Shown here piece after piece: positions 23,960 to 32,072 of a stretch of 64,000 nucleotides of DNA. The notes under the pieces are model-generated. The model searched no databases. It was not told the DNA's origin and was given only the letters and a program-made list of their open reading frames with translations. How positions within the stretch are numbered: the stretch's first letter is position 1; the number at the start of each line of letters is the position of its first letter. Made by a program: the position numbers and the translations under genes. The stretch covers positions 1-64,000 of the forward strand of contig NZ_FCNT01000059.1 in the NCBI RefSeq assembly GCF_900021155.1, written 5' to 3'. This DNA comes from Alistipes sp. CHKCI003 (GTDB lineage Bacteria > Bacteroidota > Bacteroidia > Bacteroidales > Rikenellaceae).

Positions 23960-24838
23960 CTATGCGTCGCTCTTTTCCGGTGCGGAGGGGTGCGCGGATT
24001 TCTCCGGTGCGGCGGCCGGGCGTGCCTGCGGGGCCGGACGTCCGCATCGGACGAATCCCAGAATGGCCTGCGCCGTCTCTTCAGGCTGTTCGAGGAAACC
24101 CATGTGCCCCGAATGGTCGAGCCACGCGACCTGCGCCTCGGGATGATCCGCGACCATCGCTTCGGCTTTGTCGCGCGGGATGTAGTCGTCCGCGCATCCG
24201 AGGATGAAGAGCACGGGCACCTGCGAGGCGCGGAGCACGTCGTTGCGGTCTTTGCGTTCGCGCATTCCGTTGAGCAGAGCCACGATGCCGTCGTCTTCGG
24301 TCAGGAAGACCTGTTCGGCGAGGTCGGCGATCTCGTCCTTCATGCGGGCCCGGTTTTCGGCGGCGAAGCCTGCGGCGGGGGCCGCATGCGCCAGCGTCTC
24401 TTTGCGCCCCGCACGGACCAGTGCGATTTCGCGCAGGCGGTTTGCCTGTTTTTCGGGCGTGTCGGGATTCGGAGTGGAGCTCAGCAGAACCAGACCGTCG
24501 AGCATCTCGGGATGACGCTCGCAGAAGGCGAGGGCCACGTAGCCGCCCATCGAGTGCCCCACGAGCGTGCAGCGGCCTATGCCGAGGGCCGCGAGCGCAT
24601 CGGCCACCACGTCCGCGAGCCACTCCATCGTGTGCGTTTGGCCGCGAACGACCGAGATGCCGTGCCCCGGCAGGTCGAGCGTAACGACGCGCACCTCTTT
24701 GTAGAGCAGAGGTACGAAACTTTCCCAGACGAGCAGCGATTCGAGATAGCCGTGCAGCAGCACGACGCAACGCTCGCCCCGCTCCGAGTCGCAGATATGC
24801 AGGGCGGTGTCGCCCGCCATGATGAATTTTTCGGTCAT
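23960..24838 (-). CDS. alpha/beta hydrolase
   Basis: 292-aa alpha/beta-hydrolase fold protein with oxyanion region LLHGYLES, nucleophile elbow GHSMGG, acid in LGCADDYIP and catalytic His in HSGHMGF; the triad is complete. Substrate unknown; small esters or lactones are typical. The C-terminal ~25 residues are P/A/K-rich and probably disordered. A GTG at 24844 is two codons upstream of the chosen ATG 24838. The gene lies directly after the 66-aa gene and probably forms an operon with dapF. Confidence 0.85.
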   Translation of the reverse strand: MTEKFIMAGDTALHICDSERGERCVVLLHGYLESLLVWESFVPLLYKEVRVVTLDLPGHGISVVRGQTHTMEWLADVVADALAALGIGRCTLVGHSMGGYVALAFCERHPEMLDGLVLLSSTPNPDTPEKQANRLREIALVRAGRKETLAHAAPAAGFAAENRARMKDEIADLAEQVFLTEDDGIVALLNGMRERKDRNDVLRASQVPVLFILGCADDYIPRDKAEAMVADHPEAQVAWLDHSGHMGFLEQPEETAQAILGFVRCGRPAPQARPAAAPEKSAHPSAPEKSDA

Positions 24839-24844
24839 AAGCAC

Positions 24845-25045
24845 TTAGCGGTTTTCCTCGTCGTCGAAGTAGTCGAACGCCGATTCGGGGCGGGGACGAA
24901 GGATCGCTTCGTCCTCCGGATCATCCTCGAACTTGTTGTAGAGCATGTGGCGCTCCTTGCCGCTTTTGTGCATCGGTTCGAGGCGTTTGGCCTTGCGCAG
25001 TTCGTCCGCGCGATCCTGATTGCGGAACCCCTTTTGTGTTTTCAT
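24845..25045 (-). CDS. small charged conserved-looking protein
   Basis: 66 aa, with a basic N-terminal half (KTQKGFRNQDR, LRKAKRLEPMHKSGKERH) and an acidic C-terminal half (FEDDPEDEAIL, FDYFDDEENR). No signal peptide or membrane segment. It sits between dapF (36 nt gap) and the hydrolase. The reversal of charge along the chain and its tight operon position support a real gene. I do not recognise a function. Confidence 0.65.
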   Translation of the reverse strand: MKTQKGFRNQDRADELRKAKRLEPMHKSGKERHMLYNKFEDDPEDEAILRPRPESAFDYFDDEENR

Positions 25046-25081
25046 GTGAAGAGTGGAAAGTGGATATAAGAAGTTGGTTGA

Positions 25082-25888
25082 TTAGAGATTGTCGGTGTCG
25101 ATCGTACCGCTGAAGACGCGGCGCGCCTCTCCCGAGAGACGTATGTTGCGGAAGAAGGGGTTTTCGGCCGCACGGTCGAAAGCGACCGAGAGCCGTCCGC
25201 CCGGCATCTCGACGTCGAAACGCCGCACGCCGGGCTGGAATGCGTGATGGACGACCAGCGCGGCGGCCGTAGCACCCGTACCGCAGGCCAGCGTCTCGGC
25301 CTCCACGCCCCGTTCGTAGGTGCGTACGCGGAGCCGGCCTTCGCCCGCGATCTGCACGAAATCGACGTTCGTGCCCTCGGGGAAGCGGGCCGTATCGCGG
25401 CGGATCGCATGTCCGCGGACCGCGACATCGGTGCGTGCGATGTCGTCCGTGAGTTCCACATAATGCGGGACGCCCGTGTTGAGGAACCACCAGCCGTCGC
25501 CTGCCTCGATGCGCTTCACGTCGGTCATGCCGAGTTCCACGGTCCCTCGAAAACGGTCGGCCGAGCAGATGCGCGCGGTATGAGGGCCGTCGAGCGAGTC
25601 GAAACGCAGGGTATCGCCTCCGATGCCTGCATGACGGGCGAAGAGCGCGAAGCAGCGGCCTCCGTTGCCGCACATTTCGCCTGCGGAGCCGTCGGCATTG
25701 TAGTAGCGCATCGAGCAGTCCGCAGCGGCGCTCCGTCCGAGGGTCATCAGACCGTCGGCGCCGATGCCGAAATGACGGTCGCACAATTTGGCAATCAAAT
25801 TGCTGTCCGGTTCGGTGGCGGCGTCGCGCGCGTCGATGAGGATGAAATCGTTGCCGGCGCCTTCGTATTTTGCAAACGGTGTCTGCAA
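25082..25888 (-). CDS. dapF: diaminopimelate epimerase
   Basis: Interconverts LL- and meso-diaminopimelate for lysine and peptidoglycan. Both catalytic cysteines are in place: CGNGGRC in the N-terminal half and ACGTGATA in the C-terminal half, with the start AKYEGAGNDFILID typical of DapF. Length 268 aa is normal. It heads a likely operon with the 66-aa gene and the hydrolase. A -7 element lies at 25912-25919 on this strand, back to back with the nitroreductase promoter. Confidence 0.96.
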   Translation of the reverse strand: MQTPFAKYEGAGNDFILIDARDAATEPDSNLIAKLCDRHFGIGADGLMTLGRSAAADCSMRYYNADGSAGEMCGNGGRCFALFARHAGIGGDTLRFDSLDGPHTARICSADRFRGTVELGMTDVKRIEAGDGWWFLNTGVPHYVELTDDIARTDVAVRGHAIRRDTARFPEGTNVDFVQIAGEGRLRVRTYERGVEAETLACGTGATAAALVVHHAFQPGVRRFDVEMPGGRLSVAFDRAAENPFFRNIRLSGEARRVFSGTIDTDNL

Positions 25889-25911
25889 GTCGTAAAGAGG
25901 TTATATCCATG

Positions 25912-25919
25912 CAAAAATA
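25912..25919 (-). promoter_or_regulatory. -7 promoter element for dapF
   Basis: Minus-strand TATTTTTG, 24 nt before the dapF start. It flanks a palindrome shared with the divergent nitroreductase promoter. Confidence 0.6.
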
Positions 25920-25920
25920 A

Positions 25921-25940
25921 TAAAACTTCTAAAAGTTTTA
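25921..25940. promoter_or_regulatory. palindromic candidate operator between dapF and nitroreductase
   Basis: Perfect inverted repeat TAAAACTT-CTAA-AAGTTTTA lying exactly between the -7 boxes of two divergent promoters, where it would cover the upstream part of both. This is the position of a repressor or redox-regulator operator. The regulator is unknown. Confidence 0.6.
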
Positions 25941-25941
25941 C

Positions 25942-25949
25942 TACTTTTG
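25942..25949 (+). promoter_or_regulatory. -7 promoter element for the nitroreductase gene
   Basis: TACTTTTG, 17 nt before ATG 25966. It directly abuts the palindrome at 25921-25940. Confidence 0.65.
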
Positions 25950-25965
25950 TGCAGATTTGTGAAAA

Positions 25966-26724
25966 ATGTCGATTCCTATGAAAAGTGTGCTGTTCAAGCA
26001 TCGTTCCATTCGTAAATTCCGCCCCGCACCCATACCCGAAGAGACCTTGCGGGAGCTGCTCGAAGCGGCGACACGTGCGTCGACCTGCGGCAACATGCAG
26101 CTCTATTCGCTCGTCGTAACCCGCGACGAGGCGCTGCGCCGCAAACTGGCCCCCTGTCATTTCAATCAGGCGATGGTCGTCGAAGCCCCGTGCGTCATCA
26201 CGGTCTGTGCCGACGTGCACCGTTTCTCGATGTGGTGCCGGCAGCGCGATGCCGATCCGGCCTACGATAATTTCGCGTGGTTTCTGAACGCTGCGACCGA
26301 CGCCCTGCTGGCCGCGCAGAATCTCTGCGTCGAGGCCGAGATGCACGGACTGGGCATCTGCTATCTCGGAACCACGATCTATACGGCCAAGGAGATTTGC
26401 AGCGTGCTCGAACTGCCCAAGGGGGTCGTTCCGCTGACGACCGTCGTTGCGGGCTATCCCGACGAGGAGCCGGGGCTGACGGACCGACTGCCGCTCGAAG
26501 CGGTGGTCCACTACGAGAAATATACCGATTACACCGCCGCCGAGATCGACGAACTGTGGGCCGAGCGCGAAGAGTCGGCGTCCACGAAACAGCTGCTCGA
26601 AGAGAACGGCCTGCCGAATCTGGCGCAGATATTCACGCGCAACCGCTACCGCAGAGAGGACAGCCTCGCCATTTCGAAGTCTTATTTCGCATTGTTGCAG
26701 GAGCAGGGCTTTTTCAATAACTGA
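25966..26724 (+). CDS. nitroreductase-family FMN oxidoreductase (NfsA-like)
   Basis: 252 aa. The N-terminal FMN phosphate-binding KHRSIRKFRP, the AATRASTCGNMQLYS segment, a mid-protein GLGICYLGTTIY and a long C-terminal helix region match the NfsA/Frp group. It reduces nitro compounds, quinones or flavins with NAD(P)H; the physiological substrate is unknown. A second in-frame ATG is at 25978. Its promoter overlaps a palindrome shared with dapF, suggesting control by a stress- or redox-responsive regulator. The tamL-type gene follows after 5 nt. Confidence 0.88.
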   Translation: MSIPMKSVLFKHRSIRKFRPAPIPEETLRELLEAATRASTCGNMQLYSLVVTRDEALRRKLAPCHFNQAMVVEAPCVITVCADVHRFSMWCRQRDADPAYDNFAWFLNAATDALLAAQNLCVEAEMHGLGICYLGTTIYTAKEICSVLELPKGVVPLTTVVAGYPDEEPGLTDRLPLEAVVHYEKYTDYTAAEIDELWAEREESASTKQLLEENGLPNLAQIFTRNRYRREDSLAISKSYFALLQEQGFFNN

Positions 26725-26729
26725 TCGTG

Positions 26730-29105
26730 ATGCGTGCGGGAGTCGGGAGGGTCGTGCTGATAGCGGCGGTGTGCATCGGATGCGCATCGTGCAGCGTTAC
26801 GCGCAAGATTCCCGACGGACAGTACCTCGTGCAGAAGGTGCGGATCGAAGACGACAAGTCGACGCCCCGCAAGGAGCGGATCCGCGCGGCCGAGCTGGAA
26901 CGCTATGTCCGTCAGTCGCCGAACAAACGTTTTCTGGGGCTCAATGTCGGAGTGTGGCTCTACGAACAGGCCAACCCCGACAAGCACAACTGGTGGAACA
27001 ACTGGAAACGCCGGATCGGACAGGAGCCCGTCCTGCTGGACATGGACCTCACGGAGCGTTCGGCCAAGAATCTGAAGGTCTACATGGATTCGCGGGGCTT
27101 CCTCTCTTCGGAGGCGACCTACGAGGTCGATACCACCTCGCGGCGCAAGAGGGCGTCGATCACCTACCGGACGCGGCAGCTGCTTCCCTATCGCATCGAC
27201 AGCATCTCCTACGACTTCCGCGACAAGTTCCTCGAACAGATCATCCTGCCCGACACGGCGCATACGCTGATCCGCCGGGGCGATATTTTCGACATCACGC
27301 GACTCAACGAAGAGCGCGAACGCATCGCGTCGTACCTCAAGGACCGCGGTTATTACAATTTCTCGGTCAACAACATCGAATACATCGCCGATACGCTCGC
27401 CGGCGATCATCTGGTCGATCTGAAGGTCGTCGTGAAGCAGTATCTGACGGGTTACGACGCGCGGGGCGAAGCCGTGATGGACAACCACACCGTCTACCGC
27501 ATCGACCGGATCAACGTCTTTCCCAACTACGATCCGGCTGCGGCCCGCAGCGATCCGCATTTCAGAGATCGGCTCGATACGCTCTATTATCGCGGTCTGA
27601 ACATCGTCTACGAAGGGAAGCCCAACCTGCGCCCGTCCGTGCTGCGTCAGGCCGTGCCGCTCTACCCGAACTACGTCTACAACGCCGATCAGGTAACGCG
27701 CACCTATACCGACCTCATGTCGCTCGGTTATTTCCGGAGCACGAAAGTGGCTTTCGTCGAACAGCCGCGCGACGTGGATATAACCAACATCGTTACCTAT
27801 GTGGGCGAATCGGCCGATTCGACCCAGACGCGCTATACGCAGGAGGGCTACCTGCAATGCGACATACTCTGTACGCCCGCTCTCAAACAGAGCTTCAAGG
27901 TCGAACTGGAGGGATCCACCACGTCGAGTTTCTACGGCCTCTCGGCAACCGTAGGCTATCAGAACCGCAATATATTCCGCGGCGCCGAGTCGTTCGACAT
28001 CGCCTTTACCGGCGGATACGAATTCATGAAGACGCCCGATGCCCGCAAGCGCAACGCCACGGAGTTCGGCGTAACGACCGGATTGTCGTTCCCGCGTTTT
28101 CTGATGCCGTTCCGCACGCGGCGCTACCGCTCGGTGAACCAGCCCAAGACGAAGCTCGAATTCTCGATCAACTTTCAGGACCGTCCCTTCTACCGCCGCA
28201 CGCTGTCGAGCCTCGGACTCACCTATATGTGGTCCAATGCCCGTTACTCCTCCTTTTCGCTGCGTCCCGTGGATATAAACGTGGTGGACATGGGGTATCT
28301 GGACGACGCTTTTCTGGAGGGAACGCAGAACGAGTATCTGAAGGAGAGTTTCAAGACCTCGTTCATCGCGGGTCTCAACTTCGGATACGTCTTCAACAAC
28401 CAGCTCAAGCACATCGGCGGCAATGCCACGCTCGTCCGCTTCAATCTGGAGACGGCGGGCAATCTGATCGACGGACTGGAACATCTCTTTTCGAAGCCGG
28501 TGCAGGGCCAGAGCTACTACCACATCTTCGGCATCCGCTATTCGCAGTACGTGCGTTCGGACCTGAGTCTGAGCCGCAAGATCATGCTCGGCGAAAAGGT
28601 GGCCCTCGCAGGCCGCATCTATGCCGGCGTGGCGTGGCCCTACGGCAACAGCGACGCCATGCCTTTCGACCGTCTCTTCTATGCGGGCGGCGGCAACGGC
28701 ATGCGCGGATGGGCTCCCCGCACGCTGGGCCCGGGAACGACGCCGCGCAAGACCGACACGGAATACCCCATGCAGCTCGGCGACCTGAAGCTGGAGGCCA
28801 ATCTCGAACTGCGCTTCCCGATCTGGGGCATCCTCCACGGAGCCACCTTCTTCGATGCGGGCAATGTGTGGTATATGAATAGCAAACGGTACGATGCGGA
28901 TGCGATCTTCCATTTCCGCGATTTCTACAAGGAGTTGGGATTCAACACGGGTTTCGGTCTGCGGTTCGACATCAAATTCGTCGTGCTGCGGCTCGATTGG
29001 GGCGTGCAGCTCTACAATCCGGGCGAGCCTGTCGGAGAGCGCTGGATCCATAATTTCAAGTGGCGGAACATGGCGCTCAACTTCGGGGTCGGCTATCCTT
29101 TCTGA
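26730..29105 (+). CDS. tamL: TamL-type translocation and assembly lipoprotein (BamA/TamA superfamily)
   Basis: 791 aa with an N-terminal lipoprotein signal (cysteines in CIGCASC around residues 16-21), POTRA-like repeats (for example GYYNFSVNNIEY, YRIDSISYDF) and a C-terminal Omp85 beta-barrel ending in GYPF. In Bacteroidetes a lipid-anchored TamA homologue (TamL) works with TamB in inserting surface proteins or moving lipids to the outer membrane. No tamB is in this window. I prefer ATG 26730 to the GTG one codon upstream. It probably shares the nitroreductase transcript (5-nt gap). Confidence 0.87.
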   Translation: MRAGVGRVVLIAAVCIGCASCSVTRKIPDGQYLVQKVRIEDDKSTPRKERIRAAELERYVRQSPNKRFLGLNVGVWLYEQANPDKHNWWNNWKRRIGQEPVLLDMDLTERSAKNLKVYMDSRGFLSSEATYEVDTTSRRKRASITYRTRQLLPYRIDSISYDFRDKFLEQIILPDTAHTLIRRGDIFDITRLNEERERIASYLKDRGYYNFSVNNIEYIADTLAGDHLVDLKVVVKQYLTGYDARGEAVMDNHTVYRIDRINVFPNYDPAAARSDPHFRDRLDTLYYRGLNIVYEGKPNLRPSVLRQAVPLYPNYVYNADQVTRTYTDLMSLGYFRSTKVAFVEQPRDVDITNIVTYVGESADSTQTRYTQEGYLQCDILCTPALKQSFKVELEGSTTSSFYGLSATVGYQNRNIFRGAESFDIAFTGGYEFMKTPDARKRNATEFGVTTGLSFPRFLMPFRTRRYRSVNQPKTKLEFSINFQDRPFYRRTLSSLGLTYMWSNARYSSFSLRPVDINVVDMGYLDDAFLEGTQNEYLKESFKTSFIAGLNFGYVFNNQLKHIGGNATLVRFNLETAGNLIDGLEHLFSKPVQGQSYYHIFGIRYSQYVRSDLSLSRKIMLGEKVALAGRIYAGVAWPYGNSDAMPFDRLFYAGGGNGMRGWAPRTLGPGTTPRKTDTEYPMQLGDLKLEANLELRFPIWGILHGATFFDAGNVWYMNSKRYDADAIFHFRDFYKELGFNTGFGLRFDIKFVVLRLDWGVQLYNPGEPVGERWIHNFKWRNMALNFGVGYPF

Positions 29106-29745
29106 CGGCCGGCGGTTCGCAGGCGAGGCCGGCGCTCCTTTCTCTCCCTCTGCTTTTGGTCCGGTGTCTCCCCCGAAAGAATTTTTCCGGCCTTCGGGTG
29201 CCGCAAGGCGCCGGCGTCTTGGCGAGAACTCGAATGAATTTTGTCCGCCTTGCCGGTCCTCCGGACATCGCAATGCGAAGAGTGCGGAGCAAGAATCCGG
29301 CCCATACGAGCGTCGAAACGGGTGCGGGGCGTTTGCGGCGCGAAACGTCCCGGGCTGTTCGTGCTGCGTTCGTCGTCGGACGGGCGTCGTGCAGGTACGC
29401 ATTCGCTTGTGCATGCCTTGCCCGCGAACCTGCGCTGCCGTCCTTTTCGGCTTATCGTGCATCCGGGGCCGCATCTCTTTTCCTTGCGAATGACTTTGCC
29501 TGCACGCGGGTTTCTCTCTGCTTGTAGGGCAAGGGTGCAGAAACACGCTTGCGGGCACCGTCCCGTCGCACTTTACCGGCAGCGAAAGGACAAAAAGCAT
29601 TTGCGGTTCGTACCCGGCATACCGGCGGAGGCGGCAACGAGCCGCGGCCGCCGCATTGGGGGCGGCGGACTGCCGACGGAACCGGCGATTGCGCGGCTTT
29701 GCCGGATTCCGGCAAAGCCCTCTTCGCGCACGCTGCGGGCGGGGT
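29106..29745. other. gene-free spacer between tamL and AraC regulator
   Basis: 640 nt between convergent genes. Several open frames cross it, but none has a start with a ribosome site or a recognisable motif. No terminator hairpin with a U-run was found by eye. Confidence 0.5.
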
Positions 29746-30666
29746 TCACGACTGTTTGTACTGCGAGGGCGAAAGTCCCGTGTTGCGTTTGAAATAGCTG
29801 CCGAAAAACGACTGGTTCGGGAAGTTGAGGTGATAGGCGATCTCCTGAATGCTCATGTTCGAATATTTGAGCAGGGTTTTGGCCTCCAGAATGACGTATT
29901 CGTCGATCCACTCCGATACGGACTTGTTGCTGATGCGTTTGATGAGTGTGGTGAGGTACTTCGGCGTGATGCACATCCGGCGGGCATAGTAGGCCACCGA
30001 CCGTTCCGTTTTGAAGGATTCGCTCAGCAGTTGCATGAATTGCCGGAAGTAGGTCTCGGCCCGATTGCGCCGCGGTTGTTCCTGAGGCGGGCACTGCTCG
30101 ATCCGACGGGTGAGGATGTCGCCGATTTTGTAGATCGTCGCCGAAATGAGCCCGCTGATGATTTCGGTGGTGAAATGCGTGCCCGAAGCGACCTGCATTT
30201 CGGTTTCGATCTGGAGGATCAGATGGTGCAGTGCGCTACGGTTCGCTTCCGATAGCGGGAAGCACTGCTGGTCGCCGAAAACCATCAGCACCGGCAATAG
30301 ATACTGGGGATTGATATGTATCTGCCGCATGAAGTCGGGCGAAATGGCCAGCACGTCGCAGCGGAAGTCGTGTTCCGAATATACTTGCAGGATATTCTGC
30401 GGCGTGCTGACGAACATGGAGCCTTCCGTGAGGGTGTATTCCCTGAGGTTCGAGAGGATGCGGCTTTCTCCGGCGGTGCAGATTCCGATGGTGATGGCCC
30501 CGATTCTGCACGGGAATTGGAAGGCTTCCATTTTCGAATCGGTTTTGGCGATCAGAAAATTCCGGAAAAGCGGACCGGATACGGGAGTCCCTTGTCTATC
30601 GCCCATATCCGCGAGGACAGGAATGGTGAAACAGGGAATTTCCGGCGTTTTATCGTGTTTGGTCAT
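29746..30666 (-). CDS. AraC-family transcriptional regulator
   Basis: 306 aa. The N-terminal cupin-like effector domain (about 1-190) has no clear ligand signature. The C-terminal ~100 residues hold the two helix-turn-helix AraC domain: YYARRMCITPKYLTTLIKRI and SIQEIAYHLNFPNQSFFGSYF, ending GLSPSQYKQS. I chose ATG 30666 because it follows the -7 element and the longer frame crosses the promoter. The target is unknown; no metabolic gene is adjacent. Confidence 0.92.
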   Translation of the reverse strand: MTKHDKTPEIPCFTIPVLADMGDRQGTPVSGPLFRNFLIAKTDSKMEAFQFPCRIGAITIGICTAGESRILSNLREYTLTEGSMFVSTPQNILQVYSEHDFRCDVLAISPDFMRQIHINPQYLLPVLMVFGDQQCFPLSEANRSALHHLILQIETEMQVASGTHFTTEIISGLISATIYKIGDILTRRIEQCPPQEQPRRNRAETYFRQFMQLLSESFKTERSVAYYARRMCITPKYLTTLIKRISNKSVSEWIDEYVILEAKTLLKYSNMSIQEIAYHLNFPNQSFFGSYFKRNTGLSPSQYKQS

Positions 30667-30694
30667 AGCAGTCTGTTTGCAAAATTCGGATATG

Positions 30695-30702
30695 CAAATA
30701 TA
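30695..30702 (-). promoter_or_regulatory. -7 promoter element for the AraC-type gene
   Basis: Minus-strand TATATTTG, 29 nt before the ATG. Confidence 0.6.
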
Positions 30703-30790
30703 ACGCGCCTTATGCTCTGAAAAGTTTATCCGGAGGAAATATTGAACAATTTGCAGGAAATTCCGCGGTGTCGTCCGCGGATGAAAATAG

Positions 30791-30816
30791 AAACGCAGGC
30801 CGGGAAGCCTGCGTTT
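30791..30816 (-). terminator. rho-independent terminator after the ompH genes
   Basis: A 10-bp perfect stem (AAACGCAGGC / GCCTGCGTTT) with a 6-nt loop, followed on the minus strand by a U-rich tail. It lies 23 nt after the second ompH stop and probably ends the uppS-bamA-ompH-ompH transcript. Confidence 0.75.
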
Positions 30817-30838
30817 TCTGCCGTATCCGGAGTACGGA

Positions 30839-31420
30839 TCAGTTGACGGCCGAAGTCTCTGCGCCGTTGCCCGCGGTGTTGGCGGCTTCGGCCAGTGCTT
30901 TGGCAGCCGCGACCGGATCGATGCCCAGCGAAGTCTGCACCTCGGCGAGAATGTCCGTAACCGCAGCTTCGTCGAGATAGGGTTGCTGCCCCGTTTGGAA
31001 AATGACGGTGTAGCCGCCGGCCTTCGCGATCTGGTCGACGGCATTCTGTGCTTTCTGATAGATCGGCGTGTAGAGACGGGTCTGCTCCTTCTGCTGGTCC
31101 TGCTGCGCCATCTGGATGAATTCGTCGCGTCGGCTCGCCAGTTCGTTGAGCTCCTTCTCCTTCATCTGACGCACGGCGTCCGTCATCGTAGCCTGATTCT
31201 TGGTGAATTCCTGATATTTCGTATTGAATTCGACCTCCATCGTTTGATAGGTATCCGACAGATTCTTCGTGAATTCCTCCATTTTGAGCTGCATGTCCTT
31301 GGTTTCGGGCATGGAATAGATTAGGGCCTGCATGTCGATGCGGCCGAATTTCTGCGCGAAGAGCGACGTGGCGCCCATCATCATCGCAATCGCGAGGGTC
31401 AGTTTGACTGCTTTTTTCAT
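30839..31420 (-). CDS. OmpH/Skp-family periplasmic chaperone (second copy)
   Basis: 193 aa. Signal peptide (ends TSLFAQ), then IDMQALIYSMPE and a long charged coiled coil (about 45-130) rich in K, E and Q, as in Skp/OmpH. These trimeric chaperones hold unfolded outer-membrane proteins for BamA. The C-terminus has an extra A/E/N-rich tail. It lies 38 nt after another ompH gene and downstream of bamA, the usual arrangement. A terminator follows. Confidence 0.9.
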   Translation of the reverse strand: MKKAVKLTLAIAMMMGATSLFAQKFGRIDMQALIYSMPETKDMQLKMEEFTKNLSDTYQTMEVEFNTKYQEFTKNQATMTDAVRQMKEKELNELASRRDEFIQMAQQDQQKEQTRLYTPIYQKAQNAVDQIAKAGGYTVIFQTGQQPYLDEAAVTDILAEVQTSLGIDPVAAAKALAEAANTAGNGAETSAVN

Positions 31421-31458
31421 AAGATGGTTTTTAGTTTGTCGATTTTTAAGAGTTTCCG

Positions 31459-31965
31459 TTATTTGAGGGCCTCGATCACCTGCTGCGTGTGGTCCAGTTT
31501 CGGACTATTGTAGAGCAGCGAGGCATTGCCCGACGAATCGAGCACCAGATCGTAGCCGTGTTGTTCGGCGTAGGTCTCGATGGCGTCGAACACCTTTTTC
31601 TGGATCGGCTGGATCAGTTCGATGCGCTTTTTCATCAGCGTGCCGTCGGCTCCGAAGATGCTCTGCTGGTATTCGGTCGCCTCCTTCTCTTTTTGCAGGA
31701 TCGTCTCTTCGCGCGACTGACGGGCGGCGGCGGAGAGCGAGGCTTTCTGGGCCATGTAGGTGTTGTAGAGGTTTTCCACCTCGGCGAACCGTTTGTCCAC
31801 GTCGGCCTGATAGGCTTCGCCCAGTTTGTCGAGCGTGTCGAGGGCCGAGGTGTACTCCGCGAGCGACTTGAAGACCTTTTCGCTGTCGATGATTATGCAG
31901 TTCTGTGCCGATGCCGCACCTGCCGCGAGGAGGACGAAGAGTGCGGATAAAAAGATCTTTTTCAT
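31459..31965 (-). CDS. OmpH/Skp-family periplasmic chaperone (first copy)
   Basis: 168 aa. Signal peptide (ends AGAASAQ), then CIIIDSEKVFKSLAEY and a coiled-coil arm (about 60-115), ending with a compact YDLVLDSSGNASLLY segment typical of OmpH. Shares architecture, not close sequence, with its neighbour, so the pair is probably an old duplication. It begins 107 nt after the bamA stop and delivers clients to BamA. Confidence 0.9.
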   Translation of the reverse strand: MKKIFLSALFVLLAAGAASAQNCIIIDSEKVFKSLAEYTSALDTLDKLGEAYQADVDKRFAEVENLYNTYMAQKASLSAAARQSREETILQKEKEATEYQQSIFGADGTLMKKRIELIQPIQKKVFDAIETYAEQHGYDLVLDSSGNASLLYNSPKLDHTQQVIEALK

Positions 31966-32072
31966 AATCCTGTGTTTTTTTATCGGTTAAAAATAACTAT
32001 TATTTTTCAATTTTGCTGCCATACCGTTCGGTTTCGGACTGCGGATGCGGAATTTCGGGCCCGGACGGGTTG

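Noticed and set aside
26682..29600. 972-codon open frame opposite tamL
   Set aside because: Antisense shadow of a recognised Omp85-type gene.
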